64,000 bases of DNA, from contig VXAI01000247.1 of NCBI GenBank assembly GCA_013399305.1, positions 197,229-261,228 of the forward strand, in the 5' to 3' direction. The notes under the pieces were generated by a model. It saw nothing but the letters and a program-made list of their open reading frames with translations, was not told the origin of the DNA and ran no database searches. Both the position numbers and the translations under genes were made by a program. Each line of letters opens with the position of its first letter. Positions within the stretch are counted from its first letter, which is position 1. The DNA comes from Rostratula benghalensis (Eukaryota; Chordata; Aves; Charadriiformes; Rostratulidae). Positions 24,491 to 38,100 of this stretch are shown here, piece after piece.

Positions 24491-24499
24491 GGGGCTCTG

Positions 24500-24600
24500 A
24501 GGCATGGGGTGGGAGGACAGAGGATACAGGACAGTATATGGGGTGTGGGGTGCCACATGGGGTGGCAGGGAATGGGGAGGATGGAGGGGAGCTTGGCTCA
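24500..24600 (+). repeat. G-rich segment with several G-runs
   Basis: At least seven runs of three or four G occur in about 85 bases on the plus strand (about 24507 to 24590), separated by 3 to 8 bases. A quadruplex is conceivable, though some loops are 8 nt, just outside the usual 1-7 nt rule. Next to it, GCTTGGCTCAGT is repeated twice in direct orientation at about 24.59-24.61 kb. Confidence 0.6.
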
Positions 24601-27470
24601 GTGCTTGGCTCAGTCTGGACTGCATGAACCCTCTGCCTTCGTCTCAGCAGTTGTGATCAGCAGGTAGTCATCAGTGCTGTCGGCTGCAGGACAATTCCTG
24701 GATGAGCCACGACTTGTGTGCAGGAGTACAGTGATTTAGCTATGCCATCTGTACTTGCAAGCATGTGGCACCATGGCCCCAGCACCCTGTGCTCTCTTGT
24801 TTGTAAGCAGGCTTGGAGACAGGGTGATGTAGAGGTAACTGCGGTGATAGTGAGATGAGGCTGGGGGAGTGTGGCCCTGTGGCTGAGGTGTGCTGTGCTC
24901 TGCTGAAATGGGATGTTCTGCTGTGAAACAGCTCTCCTGGTGAATCAGCACCATGTGGAGAGAGAGAACAGTGTCTGACATTTTGGACTCTGCAGTGGGG
25001 AAGAACATCTGAAGTACCCATTGGCATATGAGAAAACTGCAAGTGGGTTTCAGCAGTGAGAAATAAGGGCTTGCCATGTCTTCCACTGCTGTTTAGCACC
25101 AACGTAGTCCTCTTCCTGGTGCTCAATCAGAATGCATTTCAGTACACCTGTAAAGTGGCTGAAGATGCCAAAATGAAACTCATCCAAGCAGCTACTTTAA
25201 AATGCTGTTCCAGCTATGTTATAGCACACAGAAAAGAAAAGACTGTGCACAAATATTGCCTCTTGCTGACATAAAAGTGCTGTTTGCAGATGAAGGAAAT
25301 GTAACATGGCAGCTTCCTTGCTTTTAATAATGTAGTGTGGCAGGTGCTTCCTTCTTTCCCCAACATGGCGAAGAGCTTCACGTAATAAAACGTTGCAACC
25401 AAATGGCACCACTATTTCATAATGTCATCAATGGCTGGGTGATGATAGTCTTGGAGCTGTCTCAGCTTGACTTTTTTCAGGTTTTTTGGGAATGGAGCCT
25501 ATGCAGGATTAGCAACTTTAAGGATGCTGAATAAGCAGCTGCAGTTACTGGTGCCTGGGGGTGCCCAGGGCATGAAGGAGAGTCCATTGAAAAAGGAAGT
25601 TTCTAAAAGTTGTTGAATCATACTCGAATAAGAGGTTTCTTTATTGATGTTCTTGACTCTAATATCACCCTTATTATAATGTTTTCTTTTGCCTTGTCAG
25701 ATGTCAGCTAAGGGTATTGCTGCTTTCTTCCCCCCACCAAGGACTCTGTTCTGCTGTGGAATAAGGTTCTAGACATGGGCAGTTCCACTTTAAATGGGTG
25801 TGTGAATGTTGTATCTGAATGTCCAAAACAGCAATTCAGGCAACTTTCTTCTGGATTTCCCAGTGTGGATGTGAAGGGGCAATGTTTCCTGGTTTCTTCT
25901 CTTGTTCTCTGCTTTGTTCTGTAAAGGCTGAGTAGGCTGGGGGAAGGCTTTGTTTTTCCATTACTTTCTTCCTGCCTTTAGAAAGGGGAGAACAGGACCA
26001 AAGGATGTGCATAACATTTGGCAGTGTTTGGGGGGGAGGGGCTGTGGATCCCTACTTTTCTGCACACTATATGGAGAGTAATCAGGAACTCTGACAGCAA
26101 CTGGAGTTTTACATTTAGCATAGATGGATACAGGCCAAAGATGCCTCTCTACACAAGTTGCGCTCTATCTATCATGGACTTGGTGCAATAAATCCATAGT
26201 TCAGGTTTAAGGTGGCTTCCCAAAGTCAGCTCAGTATTGATTTGGCTGCTGACTTTAGTGCCAAAGGAGTGACATTATAGGGAACCTTTGGGCTGGAGTT
26301 TTCTAAGGCTTAAAGAGTATGGGGGCAGATCTGCAAACTGTATGCATGGTTTAAGGTGCTGACTGGGGGAATTCCCAGCCCACCTAATGAGTTAGATGCT
26401 GATTTCTGAGAGCAATCTGTGGGGAGCTAGGTGAGTAATTTGTTGTGAATTTTGAAAATCCTTTTGGGCACAAAGAACTACAGGTGAAAACTGACTTAGG
26501 GCACCTGTTTCCCACTGACTCTTGAAGGATGTTAAACCCTGTATTGCAATTTCTTATTGCATGTCTTCTGGTTTAACCTTTGCTCATTACAATTACTATA
26601 TATTATTTGAGCAGGAGAACCTAGGAACACCAGAGAAAGAGCTGTGTTGTGTTAGTGCACATAGCTGTCAAAGGGTAAACCCTGGCCTGAGGGAGCTTCC
26701 TACCTCTTACCAAACCATTACATGGCATTTGGTATTTCCAAGTATTAGTGTTATTTTAGCAAATTAGATGGAACATAATCCTGTTCAAAAGGAATGGTTG
26801 TCAGCCAAGTTAAATGGCTTTAGATGATACTCTTGTGTTTGGTCGGGGAGTTGAAACTTTGCGTGTGGCTTGTGTGAAACACAACCAATAATAACATAAT
26901 TGCTTGGGGTGTGCAGTGGTGTGTGCGGGTAGGAAGAGCTGTTTGTGCAGCAGGAATATATTGTTTCAGAACAGCTGGCACAGCTGGACTCTGAGCAGCA
27001 GGCTGCAGTCTATGCCAGTCCTAGGAGTGCTCACAGCAGCAGGTCAGCTACCGGGAAGGGCAGAAACAGATGTGCCAGTTCCTGGAAATGTCCAGATCTC
27101 GGGCAAGCAGGGGTTTTTGGTGCTGCTTGGTCTCATTGATTTTGGCTTTTAACATACTGTACTATAAACCTCACAGTGCCCCAGAATCCAGTGTTTCATC
27201 AGAGCTGGAAGGAGTCTGGACACAGGCTGACTGTTCATTAGCGATATAACTGGTGTGGTGGTGCTGTGGGAGAAACGGTGCTTCTCTCAGGAGAAGCTGA
27301 GGGGGTTTCTGGGATATCTTGTGGGAAATTAGTCCTAGAGAACAACAAAACCAGCCAGCCTATGGCTAGGGAAGCTGGTCCAAGGAATGATTTAGAGTAA
27401 GTAGATTAAGTGCCCAACTGCACTTCCATTAAAAGGTCCATCCCTGAAAGAAATGCAGTCCCTAGGAATC
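24601..27470. other. Non-coding sequence, no gene seen
   Basis: This stretch has mixed composition with short anonymous frames on both strands. The best two (116 and 128 codons at 24.74-25.13 kb, minus strand) overlap each other in different registers, which shows that they cannot both be real. A G7 run lies near 26.03 kb. No repeat or RNA gene is recognised. Confidence 0.5.
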
Positions 27471-27640
27471 TCACTAAAAATAGCTGAACCATGCAACTGT
27501 GACTCTAGCAGATCAAATAGTGGATCTAGTATTTCAATATCTTTAATTCTATAATTAAAAATGTCAGTCATGCTAATTGATGTGGATGAATAATGGGCTG
27601 TTGATGGGTGGTGGATCCAGAATTCTACATAGGTGGTGTT
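27471..27640. promoter_or_regulatory. AT-rich candidate conserved non-coding element
   Basis: This is a compact AT-rich block with TAATTAAAAAT, CTAATTGATG and similar homeodomain-like words, and no open frame. The role is inferred from texture only. Confidence 0.25.
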
Positions 27641-30600
27641 ATAAGTAACTGCATTTTGCCGTTAAGGCCACTTACTCCAAAACCTTTACTCCAAGTATGT
27701 TAAACTCATCAGTAACAGCTTGGTTGGCACGATGGGTTGGCATATGGTCTTAAATATATAAATTTCCTCATTTTTGGGACACTGTTTTGCTATCAGGCAA
27801 TCTCCTGTGCTCTTGATTGCCAGCATTATTTCAGCCCAGGTAATACTACTTCACCCCAAACACTTTGTCTTGTGAGAGGATGTTAAGACTGATTTTAAAA
27901 AAGAAATCCTCTTTTTGAGACCCCTCCATTCTAGGTTGAGTCTCTTAAAGCACAGTTATCACAGGTCCAACAGAGGAGCTGGCTCCACAAACTGGTGGTG
28001 CTAACTGAAGATAATTCAGCTGTCAATTCCCAATGCTAATCTTGTGTGGTTTAGACATGGTGCACCACTGGAGCTCCCTTTTCCCCAGGATAAAATGAGA
28101 TTGCTGTTTTTCACTTCTGTTTGCTTTCCTTGTTTTCTTGATGCTCATCCTCTGCCAGTCTTCCCAGGATGAGGTTCAGCAGCCACAGCTTACAAATTTA
28201 ATTGATCATTAGAATGTCCCTGAGGATATGTCAGTTGCTGTCATTTAACAAAATGTCAGCTGTGGAACAGGCAGTCATTAGAAAGGATATAGTGAGTCAT
28301 TCATCTTGGTCAGCAAAACTGCCTGAAAAGGTGGAGAAAGGGGGAGGAGGGAATGTCTGATTTGCCTGTGGCTGCTTCCACTCCTGAATGCTGAAACCCT
28401 GTTCTATTTTCATGAATGGGAAGTCAGCTGGAGGATGGGAGTCTGTGTGTGCAAGCGTGTTAATCAGCTGGAGGCATGGAATTAACTGTGCTCAGGGTGT
28501 CAAACTGTAGCCTGGAACCTCAATCAGTCCCCTGGCAGGAATTTGTGTGACCTTTCTCTCTGTAATTCCCCTTCCTGCCTATCCTGGTAAGTTAAGAAAT
28601 CAGCCCTGCTCATGGATTCTCAGGTACATAACTCTTAGTAGCAGTAACAAGAATCCCGTCCTCAAAATGACACTTGCTGCTCTGTAGATGAGCCCACTTG
28701 CTGCCAACTGACAGCACCTAACAAAATCTCATGTGAGAGGATTCCCGTCCAGCACCCGTCACTTCCACCTTTCCAAAGGAAAGGTGTTTAGGTCAAACAG
28801 TTGCTGTACATAGACATTACTCAATATGACATCCCACTAATAACAAAAAACATTTTTCAAAGTATGAAGTAGAGAGCTAGTAAACGGAGACACATTAAAA
28901 GTTCAGACTCAGTTTCAGAGAGCCCAGTTTTCACTGAGCTGTTTAAATAAGGGACAGTTTTTTAAGAAGTGCTCACTGCCCTCCTGCTGTGTTAATTGAC
29001 TTGAAAATTTGATGGCTTGACTTTGTGCTCAGCTGGGCATTGAGTGGTTCTGAAATCCCAATTTTCCTTTTACTCTTTGAAGCCAGTGGGAACAAAATCA
29101 CAAAAAGCCCTGTGAATCTTAACATCCTCCTTCCTGGTTTAACAGCTCTTGAGCCACTGTGTGCAGCTGTAGCACAGACAACTCCTGCCAGTGCTGACAC
29201 CCCTTCTTTTCTGATGCTGCCACTGACTGGGATGCAGCATCTGACTGTGATGGACATCACATCGTGGTCAAGAAAGAGTAAAGATAATTTTCAACTTGCA
29301 TGTCTGTGTAAGCAGGAGATGGTGGTATTTGCATTGTCATTAGACCATATAAAGCACATCAAGAGCAGCAGGCTGCAGTGTGCTTAATGAGATGAGGGGA
29401 GATGGCAGGGTTGCTGAGACGCCTCCATTCTTTCTATGGCTCTCCTCAGGCCACTAACTGGTGATTTGAGGTTACAATCAGCATAAACAGAGAATATCTG
29501 AATTTGTCTCATACTACTGTTTGCTGTTAACTGCATAATTCATAGAGATGGCTCCTCTCCCCCAGATCAGGTTGCCTGTCCCTTCTCTTGCCCAAGGCAG
29601 GCAGGGCAGAGGCTCTGGGATGGGGCTATGCATACACAAACCAGTAACTCAGAAGCTGTATGGAGGGAGCTACATGGAACTGGACATCTTGGCGAAGTCT
29701 AGTTGTGCCCTTGCACTTTCCTTGATTTCACTGATCTTTGATTCAGACTTTGAAATTCCAAGGACTAAAGGTTGCTTCTATCTTGTCTCCCACAGGTCTT
29801 CTTGGCCGGTCTTTAGGTCTGATCCTCACTTGTATGAACTAATCTGTAGCTCTCAATGAAGTCAGTGGAGTCTGCAGATGGTCTGAAGTCTGTATTTGTG
29901 TTTGAACAATTACATCAAGGCATGGCATTTCCTTCTGAGAGGCTGTTTGCTTTTGCAGAGAATTTTTGCTAGGTTTCTTTTGTCATGGAGACAGTTCAAT
30001 AGTGCTATTGAAATTTGCTCAAGGGAATGACTGGCTTTTTCCACTAGTAGCCTTGTATGCTTTGTGTCCTTGTATCTATTGGAATTCTTAATTCCTTTTC
30101 TTTTTCCAGCACTGGAATCATCTATGAAACAATGCAACTCACTAGGTGAATTGAGTAAGGAATGGTCCCTGCAACTGTTTTCTTTTCCAGAAAGATCATT
30201 CAAAGACAGGAGACGTGTTAGTGCATGTTCCGAGCAACAAATGCCTCCTCCAACCATAGCATGGGTTAGAAACAGGCGGAGCAATACATCCTGCGCTCTG
30301 AGAAGTCAGTTATTGGAGGTATACCCATACCTGTTTGGTTTCACAAATTGAAAATCCTACTGAGAGAAGAATAAAGCTTATACCTACTAATTTGGACATT
30401 ATATCCTTTTTATTATTGGGAGCAGGCTCCACAATGTAGGCATTATCATTAGGTAGTGCTGTGTGTGTCATTATAAGAATGAGATGGTCGCTGTGGGACA
30501 ATAATTCACACCTTGCTGGGACTGGAAGCTGAAGTCTAATGTGCAAGTTTCTTCTGCAAGATTTGGAGATTGCCACATCGGTATCTTGTGCTTATTGAAG

Positions 30601-32222
30601 GTGGTGGGAGAGACAGGGGCTGTCTCGGGAGGGCTGTTCTCCAGACCAGTGCCTGACCATTAGCAAGGTGCCTCATTCCTGGGAGCATGTTCTTCAGTCC
30701 TTGTGCTTGTGGAATGTGGGATAAGAGGGCAGGATGGTCCCCTTTCACTTGTGCTGTGCTGCTGTTCAGGGCATGGACTATCTCTTACAGCACAATTAGG
30801 AGAGTGGGACCTCATCTAGCTTAAAGTCGTTGTGTGCTGCCTGACTTCTAGCCACCCTGAGAGGGTGATCTCAGCAGAAGATGGCATGTTGCAAGTTACA
30901 GCTGAGCTACGTAGGGGTATAACACCACTTGGTACAAGTGTTTGTACTTTAGCAAGGCAGTAGGGAAAAAGGCTGACTGTACTGGGAATGATTCTTTCCT
31001 TGCATGTTGTATTTTCAGTCTGGAACTCTGAACTTCCTCAGGTGCCTGGGGCAGAGCGTGTTGCTGAACCCAGCCAGCCCTTCCACGCACCAAGCACTGC
31101 ATTGTAGGCTGTGTAATCAGCAGTAATATATTTAATTGACTTTGCACTCGGCAACAGTTGCATTGTGATGAAAGAGATGGAAGAATTGGGCCATGACTTG
31201 TAGTGCCCCTAGACTGTGATAAACAGCAGCAAGTTCAAAGCTGGCAGCCAGATAAATTGCTGGAGTGAAATCTCTTGGTCTGAAGTGAATGGATATGAAG
31301 TAAGAAATGCTATTAATATTCTCCCACTGATATAATTAACCAGAGTGCAATGCTAAGTTCTGACCCATAAAAGTTATTTACCAAAAGGGTTTCCAGTGTG
31401 ATGCTCGGTGCTTTGAGCAGCAGAGAATGCTTCCTCAATGATGCCCTTCCACCTCAGGTGACGGTTCCCAGGAGGCTGCTCGTGACAGACTAAATTCAGA
31501 TGGAAAGTGCTTTTGACTTGCTCAATTTCTCCTACTCTCACCTGCAGATTATTTGTGAGTGGTATCAGCTCTAACAATACTGTGATTTTAGCGAGCAAAC
31601 AAAGACTTGGATGTTAGGCAGTATTTCCTGCAAATTGGCATTTTTCAAGATGTAAGGTTAGGAGAGAGTTTAGAAGTACCTTATACATCTTGTATTGACT
31701 GAGCAATCAAAATTGGGATGACTTGCTTTATTGATGTCAGCTGAAGATTTAGGTTTTTGCTATGTATTGCCTCAAAAGTGGCAGGTAGGCTTAGACACTG
31801 TCAGCCCAGAGATGTCTGCTCTGCGTCACGTTATAGCACTGGAATAATGTATATTCAACTATTTTCAGGTAAATCTTGAACTTGTTTCAAGTAAACATGA
31901 CTGACAGTTAATCTGTACCTTAATTAATAACAAAAGATTTTGTTTGCAGAAGCAATTCTAATCGTCCTTTTGCAATTTCCTGTCCCAGAGATAATCAGTA
32001 CCATTGATTGTAGTGTTAAGATTCAACTATTTTGGAAAATTCATTAGCATGGTAATTCTTGATTGCTATATATCACTCTTTCATTGAAGTGTGGGCTCAA
32101 GTTTTAGTAGTTGCTGATGACTGGAGAAGCTGAAAGACAAATTGCAGGAGAACTATCTGTTTTTATGAAAGGTAGTAAGGAGGAACATGAATCCATGTTG
32201 AAGGCTAGAAAAGAAGAACACA

Positions 32223-32223
<1 letters not shown>
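27641..32223. other. Non-coding sequence, no gene seen
   Basis: Mixed composition. Frames of about 95 to 124 codons (for example 29025-29387 plus, 29910-30284 minus, 30064-30351 plus) overlap on opposite strands and match nothing I know. Two acceptor-like pyrimidine tracts end in CAG near 30.11 and 30.19 kb, but neither opens a convincing exon. A POU octamer (ATTTGCAT) lies at 29327-29334. No repeat is recognised. Confidence 0.5.
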
Positions 32224-32263
<40 letters not shown>

Positions 32264-32264
32264 A
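32224..32264 (+). repeat. Poly-C (30) directly joined to poly-A (11)
   Basis: Thirty uninterrupted C (32224-32253) are followed without a break by eleven A (32254-32264). Long poly-C is rare in vertebrate DNA, unstable, and hard to sequence, so the count may be wrong. The junction of two homopolymers could come from a real microsatellite, from a retrocopy tail next to a C-run, or from an assembly error. Frames that run through it and appear to encode polyproline are artefacts. Confidence 0.95.
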
Positions 32265-34840
32265 GCTTTATTTTAGCAGGACTGTTGGCATGGGAAAAGG
32301 TTGACAGAGGGAAAGGCAGGAAATAAACACAGCTGTTGTGCGAAGCTCATGGGCTCGTGAGTAGTGATACAAGACCAGAACAATCTGAGAACTGAGGGCC
32401 AAAATGAAATCTTACAGCCGGATGCTTACACCTTTATTCAAGCTGAATCTAACATGGCTCGATAGCAGACCACAATGAAGCAGTGATATGCCTGAGAAGG
32501 CAAAGTAGGGTTTATTGCGAGGTCTCAGAAGCTCCTTGGCCATGATGCTTGGCACATGGAGGAACTTATTAAATATTTTTCTTTCTGATGTTCTCATCTT
32601 GACTTTATCAAGCTTGAAGTTTTCTTTAGATGCATGGATGTCTGTGCCTAGAGAGTTCCACAAAGCTTTTGGAGAAAGTGAGAAAAGTTCCTTTTCCCAT
32701 GATTGATGTCATTCTTAGTTGTTTCTCTACTGTGGACTCTGACACCAGAGCGAAGAACCGTTAGCGCTCTGTCCTTTTGTTTGATACAGTCGTCTTTTGA
32801 AGATTCAAAGAGGAAAAAACCTTTGAGTATTATCTCTGCAAACAGCGGGTAGATGATAGGGCAGCCCAGAATCAAGGAATAGTCCCTGGTCCTTGTGAGG
32901 ATCATTTGGGGTTAATTTTGAGGGTAGATTTTTTTTTTTTGTCTCTTTAGGGGATATTGAAGAGGTTCCTAATAATGGGCCATGCTGGTATCAACAATGG
33001 CTCCCAACAAAACATAGACAAGCTCAAGCAGAGATGGGGCATCAGCAGTTACTTCTAGGAGTGCTTAGACTTTTATCAGTTTTCCTGACATAAATGAAGA
33101 GCGTGAAGCAATACACTTAAAACAGGTGGTTTCCAGCAGTTCTGTGAATTTAATAGTAGCATTTTTTTTCCTGTAGACACTTGCTCCAGTTTCAGCTTTG
33201 CTAATAGCAATTTTTTTTTTTTGTGGAGTTGGGTTTTTGACTTTGCACCACCAGTTCTAGTCATTGTGGGAACTTTTGGGTGTTTTTGGTTCTTGTTTTT
33301 CCTGGAGGAACTGAGGAGCTTCCCACACCTGCCCACCACCTGGCCTGACTGGTTTTCAGACCACTTACTTCACTTCATTAGGATGGTTTCAGATGTCCAA
33401 TCTCCAGAAGGTAGTGCAAACATAGCCAGTGTTTTTGTAAGATAAGAACTGGTGCTATCTTTAAAGCCATTTTCCTTTTTGCTCTAGTTGAATGAATTCT
33501 CGACAATAAAACTGTCTGGGATGCCTGAGTAATGGCTGAAATGCCATCCTCCTTTCCATCAATTTGTAGTTGCAGCACCCTGTAAATATTTTTGGGAAGA
33601 AAGACTAAAAGTTATTTTAAACACTTAGATATATCTAAGGCCTGGTTGAATTTCTACAGAGCTATGAGTATACAATACTCAAGCAAATTACTATCAGCAT
33701 TTTATATATGTTCGAGCACCCCTTGTATTTGTACTTTGACCAAGAATAAAAGGAAACAATTATGTAGCATCCATGTAGCTGAAGTGCTTCTACTGGAGGA
33801 GCATGTCGTTCGACTGAAGGGTAAGCATCACCCTGAAAGGAACAAAAGACCCAAGATGCAGTATATTTAAACGTTGGGGTGGTAGGCAGACATCTAAAAA
33901 GAGAAAAGACATCGCTTACAAGCAGGTACTTTATGAGTCACTGTAATATCTTCAGGGCTATTTCTATATTTAGTACCTCTTTGGAGCTCTGTTCCTTTCC
34001 ATGAATCACTGTATATGCCTTGAAAACGGTAAAAAGAGCTTGCTTGAACTAAGGATACCTTAGGACTTTCATTAACATTACTGGCAACATCTTTTCAACT
34101 GTAGCTGCTGGCATTGTGAGTTCAAGAACAGATTTTTAGGATTTATTTTTTTATCATGCAGCCAGTAGTTGTTGGATCAATACAAGGGTGTGTATCTCTA
34201 AATGAGTTTAATCAGATCTAAAGCAGATTTCTTCTTGCAAATTATGGTGAACAAGAAAGTAGGTTGCTCTGCCTGCATCATGGTCCTTTAGGTGGTGAGG
34301 TGCTAGTGTCCTTGTCTGTCTTCCCAGCTTCTGGGACATCTGGACCTGAGGGATGACATCCTGGCCTTGCTGACTTGTGAGATGAGGAAGTGTGGGATGA
34401 TCCAAACTTTAGATAAGGAAAAAAAATCAGTAAAGCCATCTAGTGTTATTCGATTTCAGTACTCAGACAAACCAGGCTGTTAGAACAATTTCTCTCGGGT
34501 AGCTTGTCGCTTGCTGGGGTTTGTAGTTGTGGCACATGATCCTAATGCAGCAGTATTGCTAAGAACAAGACCAGGAGTCATTCTTTCTGTGTTGTCTCTC
34601 ATATCTGTGTACAGAAAGTGTTAAGTGTTAGAACTTTGAGTTGAATTTGAAATTCAGGTTGCATAGTCCTTAATCCAAAACTAAGAATGGTTTTCAGGTG
34701 ATTATAGAGGCCTTGCATCGCAATAATGCAATGGATAAAACATAAGCCAGACAACTTTAAAAAGGAGTAAAATCCAAATAAATGAAATTGTAATAAAAGA
34801 CATTGCAAAATGGTAAGATGCGTCCCACTCCGCTCCCCAC
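32265..34840. other. Non-coding sequence with several T-runs
   Basis: Twelve-nucleotide T-runs lie at 32929-32940 and 33211-33222. Two minus-strand frames (32905 down to 32648 and 32663 down to 32412) overlap slightly in different registers, which might be one frame with a shift. I recognise no product. No interspersed repeat or RNA gene is seen. Confidence 0.5.
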
Positions 34841-35100
34841 AAGCAAACTGTATAACAATATTACATGGTTCCTTTTAATTCAATTTTGTTGAAGGGCCAT
34901 GGCATAATGATTAATCAATGAGGTGCTAAATGAATTTCCATTTCTGATTAATCTGCCACAGGGAAGCATCGCTGACTGCATGTAGGTTAGAGGAAGCATT
35001 GTTCAGCAGGGCTTAATTCATTTCTGTGTAAAGGTCCAACAGTTATTAAAATACATTCTAATTAGCTGTAGTTAAAAAAAAATCAGTGAAAACTATGTAT
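34841..35100. promoter_or_regulatory. AT-rich candidate conserved non-coding element
   Basis: This AT-rich block, with repeated ATTAAT and TAATTAG type words and practically no CpG, has no open frame of note. The texture is typical of conserved enhancers beside developmental regulators. A T15 run follows at 35166-35180. The regulatory call is inference. Confidence 0.35.
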
Positions 35101-38100
35101 TCACTGATTCTTCTCTACTCATAAAAAGTGTGTGTTTTATGGGAACATCCCCCTCCACTTCCCTCTTTTTTTTTTTTTTTCCTGGTAAACATTGTGTTGT
35201 GGTTTTTTTGCCACACAAGGAATGGAAGTTGTTAGGTTCTCTCTGAAAGCACTGTGATAGTCCTTAGATGAGACATGGCTGAGGAGCAATGGTTGGCTGC
35301 CATGGGAAGCAGATTTGTTTAAGCTTTAAGTCACCCAGTGCCACAGCTATGCCTGCAGGGATCAGGAGACACTGCTGTTTTCTGTGCCTCACTTGTCTCT
35401 CATAAGGGTTCCTTCTCATCCTCAGTCTAATCTCGACACCTGGCTGACCACTTTGGTAAAGTACTTTGATTTCACATTGAATAAACTTAAATAGAATTTG
35501 AATCTCCTCTTTAGGTTCCATTTGTTGCTCTTTCTTCAATAACTACTCTATTGTGCTCCGGAGCAGGCTTGTGTCCGAGTGATGGGTAAATATACTTTAC
35601 CAGTTTCAATAGTGCCTGAGGGATGCACTCCTGCTCAGACACAGGACACTCTTGGTGATGAAAAAAAGTCAAGCGGCATTGACGCTGGCAGACAATTTTT
35701 CCTTTTCTTTCCCTTCTTTTTTTTGTTCCTAAGTGGTAATCTCAACAAGGCTTTAAGCTGCTTACTGTTTTATTAAAACAGCTTTGCTAAAAGCCCGTCA
35801 TTGTCAAGTACAAATGCATCTTCCTCAGAAGTCAGATGAAATATAAATATGAGCAATTCGTAAACCTTCCAGGGTGCGAGGGCTGCAGGAGCCTCACAGC
35901 CAGAGCAGTGTAGAGCAAAGGGCTCGGTGATGGAAACCCTGGTCTCTTGGGGAAAACAGAGCAGGCACAGTTTTCCCAGCTCCAAGGCTGCTCCCATGGG
36001 GTCTGTTTGTGAGGAAAAGGTTCTCAGTTTTTGCTTTCTCCACTAACCAGGACTACCAGGGAGTTCCTGTCACAAGAATTGCAGCCTTTGTTGTCAACCC
36101 TCTAATTTGTGGCTGCTTCCCCTTGCAGTCCTGCAGAAGATGCTGACACAGATATTTGCTATTAGTGGTGATGCATTTTGCTTGCATTTTTAGCTGATGG
36201 CTCAGCTGTTGTGTGTGAGAAGTGCTAATAGGGCTGGCTAATTTTGCTTCTCAGTTGCATTACCTCCTCTGTCAGTTACTACCTTCTTTTATTACAAAGT
36301 TTTGTTTTATCTGATTATTTTTTTTTCTCCTCTTCCCTGATAGTGTGTTTTATCCTGGCTGCTTTTAACAGCCTGTTCTGAGCATTTAGTGATCCTTGAT
36401 AAGTATCTAGTGTTGTAATATTTGCATGAATCTACTCATTAAAATTGATGTGAATGGAATGTAAAATTATATGTCAGTTTTGAATGCAGAGTCACAAGCA
36501 ATGTTTCTGTGCATCTTTATTTGCTGTTACTTTTGAACTTCTGTGGAAAGCAATGGATTGCAGCAATATGAATTTTGAATGCAGGAGATGGAAATCCAAG
36601 TAGAGTTGGAGAGAATCTCCTTGGTACTGGAGATTCCCCTTTTGGTTATGCAGACTTGGCACGTGGGCCCAGTGTGCTGTTCCCGCTCTGCAGTGCGTAT
36701 CACAAACATCTAAAATGCTTTCACTGTTGTTCCTGAATCCAGTAAAGCAGATAAAACATCTTGTAAGATACTGAGTATGAGCAAGCTCAAATTTAACTCA
36801 TCCATCTGTGGGTGGTGTGAGACAGGGAGGAGTGTGGGGTGGCTGTGTGAGGACAAACAGACTGGAGGTCGTCTTGGAGAGCTCCAGAGTCAGCATATGG
36901 CAAAGAATCTGTTGTGTGTGAAGATTTACAGCGAGTGGCTGAGCTGGGGAACCATCAGTATGACAGTGAAACAGGTTGTACCCACAGCTACTGGAAGCTC
37001 ACTGCATGTTGGTGGCGGAGAACCTGGCCTGACAACACATGGTGTGTCCTGTGCCTATGGGCCCCTTCTTGTACTCATAAAGATGGCTTTGGACCCATCC
37101 AATCTAGTTTTATTTTATTTTTTAGCTAGTAGAGGTATGTAGATACATCTGGGGAATGGCTGAGCCCTCCCTTCCAATACTCTTGATGGTTTGGTGACCC
37201 ATTCGTTGCAGAGGGAGCCTGGGGAATGTAGATGTCTCAGCTCTCTTCACCTTACCATGAACATCCCAGAACTTTTTGAAACTTTGTTCTGAAGTATGTG
37301 ATTACAGAAGTACAGTATCAAAATTTGTTGAAAGCATCTTGTTCACACATTGTAGAGAAACTTTGGTTACAACCTCAGGCTCAGACTGTGGGACAAATAG
37401 AAAGAAGCATAAATGCCTTTTTTTTTCTTTGTAATCTTCTGGCTTGCTGTCACCAAGCCTTCACCTGAGTTCTGAACCTGCAGAACAGGGATGGTGTATC
37501 CCAGTTTCAATGCAAGATACGGGGCTTGGTATGGTCTTTCCTACAACTTCTGTGGGAGCAGGAGTGGCAGTAGTCTTTTTGCTGCTATATCTAGGAGATA
37601 CCAGAAGATTAGTTTTATGTATCAGGCAAAGAAAGAGACAGCCTAAATATTTTGTCTTGTTTGGTGTAGATGATAATTTTTCTCACTGCCCTTTTTCAGA
37701 AGTCATCTACTAAGCAAGGGCAGCTGAGCAATCTGCATTTTCATCTCTCTTATTCTCTATTTTTCATATTTTTCCCTTTTTTCATGTAAAAAGACTGCAA
37801 ATACATCTCCTGACATATTTATCAAGTCTATCTTCTACTAAGATTTGTCTGTCAGCTTGCCAGACAACCCAGCTAGAGATACAGAAGCAATTTAAGGATG
37901 AATATTTCAGCCTAAGAATAGTACCAACAAAAAAGCATGCCTGGTTCCTACTGTCCTGAAAAGTCCTGTTCACTGGAGTGCTTTCACATCTGTGCTTACA
38001 GCAAGGCAGGACTGAAGCCCGGGACCTCTGTTCAGAGGTTTGGAGGGGTAACCTCAAGAGTCAATAGCTGAATTAAGGTATTCCAGAAAGACAGCTGAAG

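Noticed and set aside
30097..30200. Two pyrimidine tracts ending in CAG as exon starts
   Set aside because: The sequences that follow have no recognised peptide and no matched donor; such tracts are common by chance in T-rich DNA.
32111..32326. Polyproline-containing frame
   Set aside because: The prolines come from translation of the C30 homopolymer, and the lysines that follow from the A-run; it is low-complexity DNA, not a gene.
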